Shown here: positions 44,241 to 57,034 of the stretch, piece by piece
Numbering within the stretch: position 1 is the first letter of the stretch
How the letters are laid out: every line of letters begins with the position of its first letter
DNA from: Limonium bicolor
Taxonomy: Eukaryota; Streptophyta; Magnoliopsida; Caryophyllales; Plumbaginaceae
Direction of reading: 5' to 3'
Length of the DNA stretch: 64,000 nucleotides
Assembly: GCA_023374045.1 (NCBI GenBank)
Contig: CM041776.1
Coordinates: 285,337,873 to 285,401,872 of the forward strand
Program-made: the position numbers and the translations under genes
The notes under the pieces: generated by a model
What the model was told of the DNA's origin: nothing
The model's database searches: none
The model's input: only the letters and a program-made list of their open reading frames with translations

Positions 44241-44277
44241 ACCACCGTCATTAAAGGCTTCCGTTCCACCAGTGCAT

Positions 44278-45334
44278 ATCCAGACACGACCAATTGAGCA
44301 ACCAGGTGAAGCGTTATCAGAGACATCCGGACTTTCTCACCCGGACACAAGTCCAGACGCGACCGACTCAGCAGCTTAAGATGTGACGTTTTTTGTCGAA
44401 ATCAAAAGATAAATTTTTACAATCGATCATTGCAGTATCTAACCAAAGTTAGGGTATGGAATCGGCACGCCTCAATAGAGGCCTTGGGCCTCTACATTCT
44501 CTTCGTTCACGATTCAACCCACACCAACCAGATCACCACACTAAACCTTCGACCACCGTCACCACAACTCATCCAACACCAGACCACCATCACGATCAAC
44601 CACTTCATCACACACACCACCATTGACAACCAGCCACACCATTCTGACAGAGGATCGACATGACGGCAGAGAAAGAGCATGGATCCAGAGTCAACCTGAT
44701 TAATCAGAGTTTTCTCTTTTCTCTATCTTAATCTGTTTAATGTATTTCTCTGTTATTTTTCCTGTTTTTACATTTTTGTTTGAGTAGCTAGAAAAACTCC
44801 CCGGATTGGGCTAGCAAATCGGATCTTAATATTTATTTTGCAATCTTTTCACTAATTCACTAGTGTCCTGTTTCAATTACAATCGGCTTAGTGTTTTTTA
44901 GTATCCTTATTTAGTTTCTTTGGTCTAGATTTCCTTAGTTTGTATGATGTTTATGTCCGAGAAGTGGTCGTTAGATTATGATATATGTCTAGCTATAGTA
45001 TGTCTATTTTTGATCAGGAGTAGAGTTGGTAGTATGAGGGTCGTAATGATGTTTGAACCTTGGTTTTATAAAGGGAGTAGTTTTCTAACTGTACAGAACC
45101 TTGATAAGGTTTGTATTGGTGGTAGGTGTGGTTGTGCCGTGATCGTGGTTTTTGAACAGGAGGACTCATGGAAAGAGATGATAGGATCCATGGAGCTTGA
45201 AGAAAGATGGGGCAAGAGATAACAAGTATAGTTTTAAGTAATTAATTTCGACAATTTCCTTTGGTCGATTATGTACTAAGCATTTATGGTTTTATAATTT
45301 AATCTAATCTAGTTGTTCTTTACTAAAAAACTCT
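44278..45334. other. Intergenic, no recognised gene
   Basis: Two open stretches (44430-44663 and 44944-45222, +) have no recognisable family. The first is a biased histidine/threonine-rich reading of a CAC-rich tract. Confidence 0.6.
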
Positions 45335-45771
45335 GAGGGGGTGTTTAATTTGGGCAAGAAAAATAGAATGAAATTAAAAAAGGGAATGAAGGGAAATAGA
45401 AAAGAATTCCCTTTGATTTTCCTTGTTGTTTGTTTCCACAGGGGAAATGGAAATGAATAATTGGACAACGGTCATTGGTCAATGGTCAACGGCCACCAGT
45501 TACTAGTCAATGGTCATCAATTGTCGGTCAACATCCACCGATCACTGGAAATTGTTGTTGGTCCTCTGTCAATGATCATATGCCATTGGTCAAAATTTAC
45601 TAGGGAAGAATCTCACTCCCTAGTAGGTGGTGGGGAATCAAATTAGAGGGATTTTGGATAATCTCATCCTTTTTCCGTTTCCTGAAAAATAAGAAAAAAA
45701 TGGGTAAACAAACAACAAGAAACCAAATTATTTCGATTTTCTTTCCTGATTACCCAAAACAAACACCCCTC
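45335..45771. mobile_element. MITE, 437 bp, with clustered GTCAA/TTGAC motifs
   Basis: Ends are GAGGGGGTGTTTA and AAACACCCCTC. Purine-rich and pyrimidine-rich arms (GGGAATGAAGGGAAATAG against the TTTCCTGATTACCC zone) flank a core at 45461-45600 with about six GTCAA words. It is the same family as 1-264. The exact TSD cannot be fixed. Confidence 0.75.
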
Positions 45772-45826
45772 AATCATTTAGGGATGTCCTGAATCGATCA
45801 CGGAGGTTTGTCCCAACAGTCAGTAC

Positions 45827-46424
45827 TAGGGATGGCAATGGGTGACGGGTGCCCGTTTCACCCGATCACCCGACCCGTTAAAACGGGTGAAAAACTCGCA
45901 AAAATGGGTGAAAAACGGGTGACGGGTGAAACGGGTTCGGGTGACAGATCGGGTCGGGTGAAAAATTTTCACCGGTCACCTGACCCGTCACCCGCATACA
46001 TATATTTTTTTAAAAAAAATACTTATTTCATGGCTAATCTCTATGTTTTGAGTATGTTGTTGACATTAGTTGATATGGTATGTCTTATTAACAAATATGA
46101 ATGTTTTTTAGCAAAAAACTAATCTTATATAGGTGTTACAAAATAAAAATATATGCTAGAAAAAAACGGGTGACAGGTTCGCCCGTTTCACCCGCTGGTG
46201 ATGGGTGAAACGCAGTTGAAATGCGGGTGAAACGGGTGAAATGCGGGTGAAACGGGTGAGAAATACATGCTAGAAAAAAAATGGGTGAACGGGTTCACCC
46301 GTTTCACCCGCGGGTGACGGGTGGTGATTTTTCGGGTAGGTTGGGTTGGGTGATACGGGTGAAAAACGGGTGACGGGTCAGGTGGAGCGTCACCCGACCC
46401 GAACCCGACCCGTTTCCATCCTTA
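45827..46424. mobile_element. Ac/Ds-like hAT non-autonomous element, 598 bp
   Basis: It begins TAGGGATGGCAATGGG and ends CCCGTTTCCATCCTTA, an imperfect inverse, close to the Ac/Ds terminus TAGGGATG. Subterminal zones are dense in CGGGTGA / TCACCCG. Flanking octamers GTCAGTAC (45819-45826) and GTCGGTAG (46425-46432) agree in 6 of 8 bases, a plausible eroded TSD. Confidence 0.85.
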
Positions 46425-46699
46425 GTCGGTAGATAGTACGGGACGCTCACTCCCAATATGGTGCGGCTGTTATGTGGCAGTCTAGTCAGCTTGCTGACTA
46501 GACTGCTTATTTGGCATAATAAATGATGGTAATATTTGTATTAACTTTAAATAATCATAACTTTTAAATATAAGTCCAAAATTAAAAAATTTTGCACCAT
46601 TGTTCATCTAAATTCAAGCTCTTTAAAACAAGACCAGTCATGGAAATGTTTTGACACGATAAAAAATTTATGTTAGTTATATGTACATATCAACATATA

Positions 46700-47420
46700 T
46701 CAACTTCACTTATGATTCACCACATAGAGTTTAGAATACACCATATATCATTAATAATACACCATAAAACAACAATGATTCATTATGTGTTCCGAATTTT
46801 ATTATCTAATTCACCATTTATTAGTTAATGAATCATAATACCAATTTTAGTGAATCATAATATCAAATTTAATGAATCATAACATCATTTTGGTGAATCA
46901 TCAGTCACATATAAAAAGAAAAATTTTAAACAAATACTACACAAAACAATATTTGGTACGTAAGAAAATACATCATTCACCATATAAGGTTTAAAATATA
47001 TTACAATACAATAATAATACACTAAAACAATAATGCTTTTTTATCGGTTCCGGAGTTTGTTATCTAATTCACCACTTATTAGTTAATGAATCATAATACC
47101 AATTTCAATGAATCATAATATCAAATTTAATGATTCATAACATCATTTTAGTGAATCATCAGTCACATATAAAAAGAAAAATTTTAAACAATAATACAAC
47201 ACAAAACAATATTTGGTATGTAAGAAAAATACATGATTCACCGTATAAGGTTTAAAATACACCGTACAACAATAATAATACATTACAAAACAATAATAAT
47301 TTTTATCGGGTTCAAATTTGTAATCTAATTCACCACTTATTAGTTAATGAATCATAATATCAATTTTAATGAATCATAATATCAAAACTAATGAATCATA
47401 TATGATTTTAACACATATTA
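46700..47420 (+). repeat. 258-bp tandem array, about 2.7 copies
   Basis: Landmark TATCTAATTCACCA recurs at 46803, 47061 and about 47322. Each unit contains several AATGAATCATAA words and, in the first two, GTGAATCATCAGTCACATAT followed by AAAGAAAAATTTTAAACA. The third copy is truncated. Confidence 0.9.
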
Positions 47421-47504
47421 AAATAGGTTCTCTTTAGAGTAAATTACTCGGAGCCCCCTTCAGAAATGGACAGAATACAATTAACCCCCTTGTATTTATC
47501 ATAA

Positions 47505-50500
47505 TGTAACACCCCATCCAACAACAAACCCATAACAACAATCTACAGCGGAAAATATACTTCATCACATTACTTAACTCGTTGGTGTTACACGCCGTTA
47601 ACCACTCACGTGGCTAACAAGGCTATTACATATACATTGTACCGGTCTGATGGACTAGATTCCCGAGCGACTACACATTACTGACCCTTCCATTAACAAT
47701 AGGAACAACATACACCTTCCAACTGTACCGAGTATTCACAAACTAATGCCGATAACAATTTCGGTCTTACAACACCTACAGTATATATACAATTGAATGA
47801 TTACCCATGTTCAACGACTACCCCGTCCTACTCTCGAACGGCTTCCAGCTCCTTGTACCTGAAATAGGAAAAGAAGAGAAAGGGTGGCCCCCAAGGGGCT
47901 CAGCACCTTTGCTGGTATGGTAATCCCGCAGCCCACATGCTACCGGGCCACGCACAACTAATTGTCGTCTTAGCATGCGGTTGATTATATTTAAATCATG
48001 CATGCAACTGTAAACACACAACACATAACATTTCGCCTCAATGGGCTCAACAAACAGATAACACATCCTTATTTGATAAGTCACTCATGGTATTCATTAC
48101 CCCTAGAGTGTTTCTCCTCTAATGGAGCTACTTCCTTAATAGACGACACTTACCCATAATCGGGTTATCCTTAAACGCCTCTTATTACAAACTGGGATTC
48201 ATATCCATGATCCGTATACTCCACATTTTACAATATGGCATACATCACATAACAACACATAACAACACTTTTCACGTTTCAACGTGCACATACTAACATC
48301 GCAATAAAAATTGCATTACATCAACAACACATAACATAACGGGAGCGGTTCTCTTAGGGACCGACCCAAACATTGTTAATTCACTGGTGAGCCTAGAGAA
48401 TGATGTCACCCTCATGATAAACTCGTTATACAACACTCATTACCGTCCTAATAGTCGGACGAGTAACTTAAGTTAAGATGGTTCGGGTTTTGTGGCCCGA
48501 ACACACCACACAAACACATGTTCCCCCTAAACCGATCATAAGTCAAATAGCTAAGCTTTGGAGTAAGATAATGGGAGATCATAACCCGTGAGGGAAACAA
48601 CCATAACAGAGAGAAGGGTAAGGCTAAAAGGATACCCACTCCCAAACAACGCGCGACCGGCCTAACCAGATTCCTCACCACTGTTAGTACATACTTACTT
48701 TTAGATATTAGTTAGAGCCCCAATATGGAGTCTATCACATCCACACAACATACAGTATTACAACTGGGTTACACATACAAGGGAGGTCCCTACATACACA
48801 CACAAATATCACACAATTAACACACGCATAGCCGTGGTTAGAACGTCCCATGGTTCGGGTCGTTTAATCCGAATACCGAACTCTCATGTGATCCTAGACT
48901 CAGTTAACTAAGGTTAACACTTCCGAGGTTAAATGGTATCGGAACCAGACACGTCACATATATGAATTACTGTAAACTCATTACATGTTTTATCTTATAA
49001 CGTGGCAAACATACAGAAAAACACATTGGCATACAAGCCGGTGTAATCCGGTAGGACACAGGTTGCAAGAAAACCATACCTGTCACCGGAGTCCACTCTA
49101 TCATGTCCACTTATGTTCCTCGAGCAATTCTCGAACAACTGATAATATTACATGTACTTTTATTAACATCGGGGCAACATGATTGTTTAAAGTCTAATGC
49201 TCATAACTTATCCCCGTTACTTAGTTAAATAACTTCACATTTTTAACTCGTTTTACTTTTACATTTTAATACAACTCTTCCCACACTAAATTGTCATTAT
49301 AACTCACTTAACATGTCCTTAACAATCTTATAACATCATTACTTAATAATCCCCATTTTTAGACAACTTCTCCTAACCTTAAACAACATTTTTTTGTCAA
49401 AACAGTGGCATGTCCGAACTTGTGTCCGGACTTCCTAAGTTCGGACGCAAGCCGTGACTTAAAACTGGAAACAGACGCATGTCCGAACATGTGTCCGGAC
49501 TTCGGAAGTTCGGACATGGGTCGAGGAAAATTTCAAAGTAAAATCTCATTTGTCCGAACCTGTGTCCGGACTTCCGAAGTTCGGACACAGTTCGAGACTC
49601 TGAGAATTTTTACGCAACAGGGCCTGTCCGAACGTCCATGTCCGGACGGATGTTCGGACAAGCCAAAACACTCATTTTCCAAGCCTTTAAACACTTAACC
49701 AATTTCCACCAAAATCTCTAACACTTATAGTATTTCCTCCTTAGGTTTCTAAGTGGTGTTTCATGCCTATTGTAACCATTATACCATAATATTTCTTCTC
49801 CAATTGAACATCCACTCTTAAGCATCTTTTCTTACAACTAAATTCCTTATGTCATCCTTGTAGTCCTTTTACAAGTTTATTCCTTCTCCTTGTTTTCCAA
49901 AGTTTGCCTAAGTCCTAGAACAACTCCGAAATGACTTTGGTGTGTTCCAAAACACTCATTTGATTTCTAGAACTTCCAAGACAATGTCTAAATCCTTGTA
50001 GCACTCTAAACACCTTAATACATGCTTTCTTCCCTAGTAAAACATTTAATCATCCTCAACACTTCCAAACTCACCAAAACTCTTTTTAAACACTTAGAAC
50101 TTCTTATACATCAACTAAATTTTGACATGGGTTCTTCTAGCACATTGCTATACCAAAGCACATAGCTTTCACCATTAGACATTCAAGAACACCTAAAATC
50201 CATCAAGAGTATTCTCACACTCAAACACTTAGGTTTTCACCCTTTTACCACCAAAAACACTTAATCACTTAATGCACATTCCTTACACACAAACATATTG
50301 TTTTCCTCCTTTAACCATCCAAGACACTCATCTTCACAAAGAATGTTCTTTACACACATCTAAATCCTTAAACTACACTACATCACAATATAGTGCATAA
50401 ACTTAAATTGCTTGGCACTTAGGCCCTTAAATAACATGGCTCTTAGGCCCTTAAATTGCATAAACCTTAAACACTGAATTTCCCACATAAATAATGCCTT

Positions 50501-52129
50501 TGACCTGCAATTACATACAACAACACATATGCCCTTTAATAGTTTCCTTGAGAGCATTTTACTAGGTCATTCACCATTGGCTCCTTTGGTATTTTTATCA
50601 AGCAAATCAAGCTCATTTTCTTAAGGCATTTAAACTACATTAGGTTAGCACATTTACCTCTTTTCTTCAAGATTTTTACTTGAACACTCTTGTTCTTCCT
50701 TATTTGGAAATCGGCAAGAGGACTTGGTTACTTGTCAATGTTCTAATCAATATACAAGTAACACCAATGAGCATTCAAGCTTCATGCTTAAACTCATTTA
50801 CAAACCCTAGGTTATATATATTATCTTAACACATTAAGGTAATTGTTTTACCTTGGAATTGGAAGAGAGCTTGAATAAGTATCAAGAGAGGACTCCTCCT
50901 AGCCCTTGGAAGATTCAAATGAAGCTAAAACAAGCAAGGTAAAGACACCATTGTGAGGTGAATTTTCGGACATGTACCAAAATGAGAGGAAACATGGTTT
51001 TTCTTTGATTTTCCTTACCTTGAAACATAAGAGAATGACAAGGCATGAAAATATGAGCTCAAACTCCTTCAATGGTGAATCTCCATGGCACCAAAATTGA
51101 GTTCTTGAAGATTTGAAAGGACAGAAGTGTAGAGCTTGGTCTAACTAAGACAAATATGGTCTTAGAATTTGATTTGGAGTATGGAGTATGGAGTTGGATT
51201 TGGCAAGGAAATGAAGATGGAGAAGAGAGGTTACTATAGCCCATCGTTTTTGAAGAAGAGGAGAGGATGAAGACGGTGGGAACAAGGAGAAAAGAAGAGA
51301 ATGAGGTGAGAGGTCTACCTTTGAAGATATTTATGTTATAAAGTAACTTTCTTCTTTTTACTTACTTTTTCCTTCCTTTCTTGAATTGATTTTTACATGG
51401 TGGTGAGTCACCACTTAGAAAACCGGCCCCCTCCATGTACTTAGGGGTGTTTTGGTCTTAGTTGACCAATTAAATTACTTATAATAACATATGTTACAAA
51501 CTAGCTTATAATAGTTACTATTCACTAAAACAAGGCACATAGATGTGAAATTTTTGATTTCCCATTGATCTAGACTTCCAAATGTGATACTAAGTAGTAC
51601 ACATATTAATTAAAGAGTAATGATGACATTTAGCCACTCAAACTCATTTACAAGAAATTTTTCAAAAATGTGCTTTAAGACTCCTTAAAGCACATTTTGT
51701 GTTTTAACTTGTTTTCAAGCTTGGTTTTCTTTGGTAATTGATTTAATATGTTCATTAACATATTTATAAGGTATAGATATGACCTTTAGGTCTTATACAA
51801 ATTATCCCAAGCTTAGAGCACATTTTTGCCCATATTGACTTTAAGGCATTTATTTGTGTTTTGTTTGGTTTAATTGTCTACCAAGATTTCCTAAGGACTT
51901 AATTAGCCTTATTAATTCATAATTGAATATTATTAAGTCTTGGTAGGTTCTTTGGGTCCTAACCAAGTTCACTCCAAGCTTAGAGCATGTTTTTGCTCAA
52001 GCTGTGTCTTAGTGCTTTATTGCATTTTACTATGGTTTAAATTGGTCACTGATGTTTCTAAGGCAATTTTTAGCCTTTACATACCATATTTTAAATGTTT
52101 AACAACATATCAAGTTTTGGGGTATTTCA
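47505..52129 (-). repeat. 3' LTR of the LARD (left in window)
   Basis: 4625 bp. Compared with the other LTR it differs by many 1-3 bp indels and substitutions in its first about 1.9 kb (window order) and by only about fifteen differences in the remaining 2.7 kb. Confidence 0.92.
49411..49660. repeat. Palindromic TGTCCGAAC..GTTCGGACA cassette (left LTR)
   Basis: Four successive units have the form TGTCCGAAC, a few bases, TGTCCGGACTTC, two bases, AAGTTCGGAC. They begin at about 49411, 49481, 49549 and 49625. Each can fold into a hairpin, and the unit is GC-rich within AT-rich DNA. The same cassette is in the other LTR. Confidence 0.9.
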
Positions 52130-55100
52130 ATCTACCCCCCTTAAAAGAACTTCGTCCTCGAAGTTCACACTTCCCACACACCATTAGATTAGAACACAGG
52201 AATCACTTGGAAATAAACTTCCATAACCAACATACTTTACATCACAACCTCGGACTTAATGGTTCGGGTAACATATTCACATCCATACATAACATAACAT
52301 ACTCACATGATAACCTCGGACTCAATGGTCCGGTATCTTAACAACATTTGCACATATATACAACCCTTAGACTCTTAGGTCTGGGTACCATAACAACATT
52401 TAGACCCATAGGTCTTGATAACATAACAGCCTTTAGACACATAGGTCTATGTAACACAACACATTTAGACTCATAGGTCTTAATAACATACACTTTTGGA
52501 ACTCAAGGTCAAAAATATTTATTACACATACCACACAACATGTCATAGCATGTATAACAATCAAAATATCTTTTTTATACACTGTGATCCCGCAGAACCC
52601 GTCGCGATGGACACCTTCTGGTCCCGTTCCTTTGGGAGATCAAAACAATCACTTAATCTTTAACATATATACTTCTCATGTCACCGGTCCGAAGACGAAG
52701 GCTCATGCGTCCTCGGCTCGTGCGAGTACTACAAAAATATTCTTTACTAGGTTGAGTATAAAAGAATCCTTTATTCCTAATGTTAACCGACTGTTTTGAA
52801 AACACCAATTGAAAATCCTTTTTGAAAAACACACAACTCCAAGTCCAACTTATGCTCTTTGCTTTTTTCTTAGCGTGGTTATTTGTGACCACTTAAGGGG
52901 CTTCAAGAATCATTCAACCCTAATGTGATCAGCATCAGTGTCGAACTATCCTTCCACCCCAATTTGTGTTCGGCTTCCCTTGATCGCATGCAAATCAAGT
53001 TCCACCTCCCACTTCATTTTCAAGCATCAAATAAATCACTCATTTCCAATTTTCTATCTTTAAATCGTTCTAGTCATGATCATAACATCTCAAAGGATAG
53101 AACTTCGTCTATCAGTTATTTCCATTCACTTTAATGTTGTTACCTAGGGAATCTTATTCTCACTAGGTTCTATGTCGGTTTCATACCCTTTCATGAATCA
53201 CTATATAGTATATATACACATATATTTTATCAAAATACCACACACAGTTTCACATTTATACACTGTCGGGTTTTTTGTTCCCCGGGAGTTTCTCTACTCC
53301 CCACACTTGTACCATCACACACAACTGTTAATAAATCAACACACTTATCACAATGGTATTCGCATCTTCTGTGCGCAATTACCACAATTAAACCATGAAT
53401 GAATGCGTATGTTTACGTAACACACGCACCAATCATCAAAACAAATTATTTGTGCTATGCACAACATAAGTCACGTACACTTGTACGGTAATACACACTA
53501 AGTGGTTTGCGCTCTACCCCCCTTAAAAGGGATTACGCCCACGTAATCAATCACTAAACATTTGCTTAAAATGTTCTGCCGTCGTGAAGTGTTTTAACTT
53601 CCACGCGGTCTGTTATACAATGCATCTGATTAGAGGATCTTAACCATATTGGCGGTTTAGTTCCTAAACCAAGAATTCTCATTGGAGTTTGTTTAAACTC
53701 TTAGCTGGTTTCGGTTCTGGCCTGTGAGGCTTCTAGGCATTAATAATTAGCCATTCACTCATGCTCGCTATGGACATTCAATACTTGAATCACTGGCTCA
53801 CTAGTTGCTGTTGCGCAACTCTAATAACTGTAGGGCTTAGTTTCCCCATACATTATTCTTACTGTATTATACATCACCAATTATCACCTTTATCTTGGTA
53901 ATAACGGTTTCTCAACCGACGCGTGGTATCTCTTACCGTTAGCGAACTCGGTGAGTTACAAAACTTTCATCCACTTCTCTAATAACTTACTGTGTATAGA
54001 GCTATGTATTTCACAATGATTGACTTGTTTCCTTCCGACTTACTGTCAGTTGAGGTTGAGCTACTACCTAGTGTGTAGTGCTCTCTCAGCTATTCCCACA
54101 CTTGAGGTATTCCATACCGATATCTAGTTATTTTGTGTTACTGCAGTCACTTGTTGCTAATCTGCCTCACATTTGGTTTTGTACATTATTCTTTCATTGG
54201 TGCGGCCTTGCATTTCCTATGCATCGGCCATTATAACATTATTCCTCCACAATTAACATGTTTCCAATTCCTAGCTATTCCACTTGATCATTACTGCACA
54301 AGTGCAATACCAAAACACTCAGTCATACAGAGTGCAGAGGCGTAAACTCTTGGCAGTAAATCTCTTATGCGATTCGCCATGGAATTCACACTGAGTTCCT
54401 TATCACATAGTACCAACTACTGGCTTATTGCTCAGTCCATTTATCTTCACTTACCTTGCATCACCACTGAATTTAATTCATAACTGCTCTTATCTGCCAT
54501 ATTATCATTTAACAACACTTATACAACGGTCGCTTGCCGCGTACCGTGCTCTTACTTCTTGTATAACACTAATTTACATGGTATTTACTGTCACATTAAC
54601 TTCCACGCATATACTTACATCATTCGTTTGGATGACTACTGAATGCTCCTTGAGCATTGATCATTCGAGTCACAAGCCGGCATTATTCAGCTCGGTGTTT
54701 CACTTTATACACACATACTACTAACTACTGCTCTCTTTCAATAATAATATCGTCCATCCTTAACATATTTCTTGAACTTGATTCACATAACTACCGCTGT
54801 TGCGGTCTCACAATATCTAGAGGTATCCCCACTCTTAATGTAGTGGTTCGTTCTCCGCTCTATTCACTTATACGACATAAACTTCGGCATCAATCTAATT
54901 TACGTAACACATTTTATTTGTGGCTTATGAGCCTTACTGCTTCGAGCCCTGTCCATTTGGACGGTTCACACACATTTATTTGTCTGTACGACATTACATG
55001 GTTTGGATTTCATATTGGGCTCCATGACAAGGTCGTTGCATCACGTTTCCTTTCATGGGATGCCCCTTAGGATTGTCAGTCCGTCTCCTGACAACTTATG

Positions 55101-57034
55101 TCTAACTCTGGGTGTTAGTTTCAACCCTTGTGTTTCTGTCATGTCATTTCGTGCACATGATTGTTGATGCAACACCCTTCAAGGATTGCTCCTGGGTGTT
55201 GCTAAATTATGCCATCACATCTGGCTCGCACTTATTGGTATACTCAATTAGCCACACTGTTTGCGTTCTTAACTGGTTTATTATCTTCTTCTGTGAGATC
55301 AAACACTTCCTGGTAGTGTAGGTACTCATTCTGGGAGTTTCATCCCGTTCATTGGACACTAATGTGTCCACATTAGGCATCTGCCTTGCCATGCATAGGT
55401 TGGGTCTCCGTTCTAGCTATCATGTTTATCCCTGAGGATCCTTAAGACGTATATGATGTCTTTACATTACAGTTAGTGCACTTCGCACCTCCTGACTCTT
55501 AAACATTTCCTTGAAAGGATTCATTATTCCTTTAGTCTCGTTAACTTAACTGAGTTCCTTTACTTCAACCATTCATGGTAATCCTTAGCTCTTGTTTACT
55601 TACACTGCTGACCGTAGTACGGAGTCGACTACTTCCCGTGTTTCGGACTCTACTCGTATACATATGTGGGGTACCCTACTGATACATTACTACTTACCCA
55701 ACTAACCCATAAGCAGGTCTGTCAGGCCCATAAGCTCCTATCGGAGTGCAGTCGTCCCACATTACAGTTGGTACACTCGTGTGTCTCACACGCCTAGGTG
55801 AAGTATTCTGTTTCAACTCCCCTTATATTGTCCTGTGACAATATGCACCCTGTGCTTCTCGAACTTAATCGAGGGAAAGTTTTCCCTGTTGTATCTTTGT
55901 CAACGCCCTTGGTTTTACTGGTTTGGTTTAGAAGGAGGTCAGAAAGAATGTTGGTTTGAAAGAAAATCGGGTTTTGCAAGAAAAGAGTTTGAATAAATCT
56001 AAGTTGAAAGAAAAATTTTCATGGTATCACAATGCCTTCTTGTCTTAACTGAGTCTAGCTTCTTGCTGACTTGTGTACTTCCAATTACAAGGTTAGGCTG
56101 TTAAGCCTTCCACAGTTTGATGATCACAGTTGACTTCGTGGTACTTTACTAAGTACCTCGTATTTGTTAAAACTTCCCCAACAGTCCCGTTTAGCAGCAC
56201 TTGCTATAGCAAGTGCGCCTGTAACTGGCTATCGGTTAAACACCACACCGTTGCGGTATCATTTTTACCCGCACTGTCATCATGGCTTGTTGGCCCTCAC
56301 TTGATCTTACTGTCTTGATAATAACTCCTCTAGGTGACTTCTCACTGTCTTCACATGATATTATCAACTGGGGTGTCTCCCATTCTTGGAGTTCCCTTTC
56401 TGTATTGTGTTCCTCTTCGTAGGCCCGTTCCACTCATTTATTGTGTTACTGAGACTTGTCTCTTGTTTTGCACTACGTTGTAGTTCCTTGTCGGTTGGTA
56501 TACTGTTGTGTATCATTTAACAACTGTGGTCGTAGACCCTCGTCTCGGGTTTCATTATCCACTTCTTGCCTGTTGCACAATTGGTGCGTTGCAAGCTGGT
56601 TGTTCTCGACTGCTCGGCATGTCGACCCAGGTTGCCGGAAATTCTATTCTTCTATACACAAGATTCTTCATTCTTCGCTATTACGTGCGGTAGACATTGT
56701 TCAGATGGAAACCGTCTCCGGGATTCCCAGTTTTCGGGACCTACCGTATGTCAGGTTCTCCGTACCTTAGAGGTACTTAATAACAGCCAGATCGGGTATT
56801 CCCGAGTAAGAGAGGACTTCCATCTCCCTGGCGTTGTTTCCCAAGTTATATAACAGGGATCGTGGAGGGTGGGATGAATATTGTAGGTTTCCAGCACACA
56901 CTGGTAATACCTAACTAGCGTATCTCTCACGCTATCTCTCAACCCTTAACCCGAAGTACTAAAATCCTAACTCGGTACTTCCTAAGCTCGGTAATTCAGT
57001 CATCAGAGCGATACTTCGCTCTGATACCACTTTT
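52130..57034 (-). other. LARD interior, 4.9 kb, apparently non-coding
   Basis: Open frames are short and evenly scattered on both strands. None shows a zinc knuckle, protease DSG, RT or integrase motif. Two polypurine-tract-like sites occur on the minus strand: one beside the LTR (52132-52150, with the coding-like tail TTCGAGGACGAAGTTC before it) and a second at about 53515-53545 (GCGTAATCCCTTTTAAGGGG). Confidence 0.75.

Larger units (their letters stand above)
40530..44274 (-). mobile_element. CACTA transposon, internally deleted, left end missing in gap
   Basis: The right end is CCGTTCCACCAGTG at 44261-44274, so on the minus strand the element starts CACTGGTGGAACGG. The subterminal zone (43620-44240) is filled with GGACTTTAGATTACGGTT and its inverse, forming several hairpins. 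The transposase frame (42173-40596) reads inward from this end, as expected. The next 3 bases, CAT, would be the TSD, but the opposite end is not in the visible sequence. The DNA between 42174 and 43620 has no clear protein and probably corresponds to leader and intron. Confidence 0.88.

Noticed and set aside
49405..49698. 97-codon frame with CPNLCPDF / CPNMCPDF repeats, also at 58917-59210
   Set aside because: The cysteine pattern comes from the TGTCCGAAC hairpin units in the LTR; an overlapping frame on the other strand arises in the same way.
52584..52892. Possible short coding segments near the LARD 3' end
   Set aside because: No gag/pol signature; the TTCGAGGACGAAGTTC tail recalls gypsy pol ends but the upstream frame is closed within a few codons.
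54657..55070. 137-codon plus-strand frame inside the LARD
   Set aside because: Opposite to the element's orientation, no domain motif, length within chance expectation for an AT/C-rich 4.9 kb stretch.
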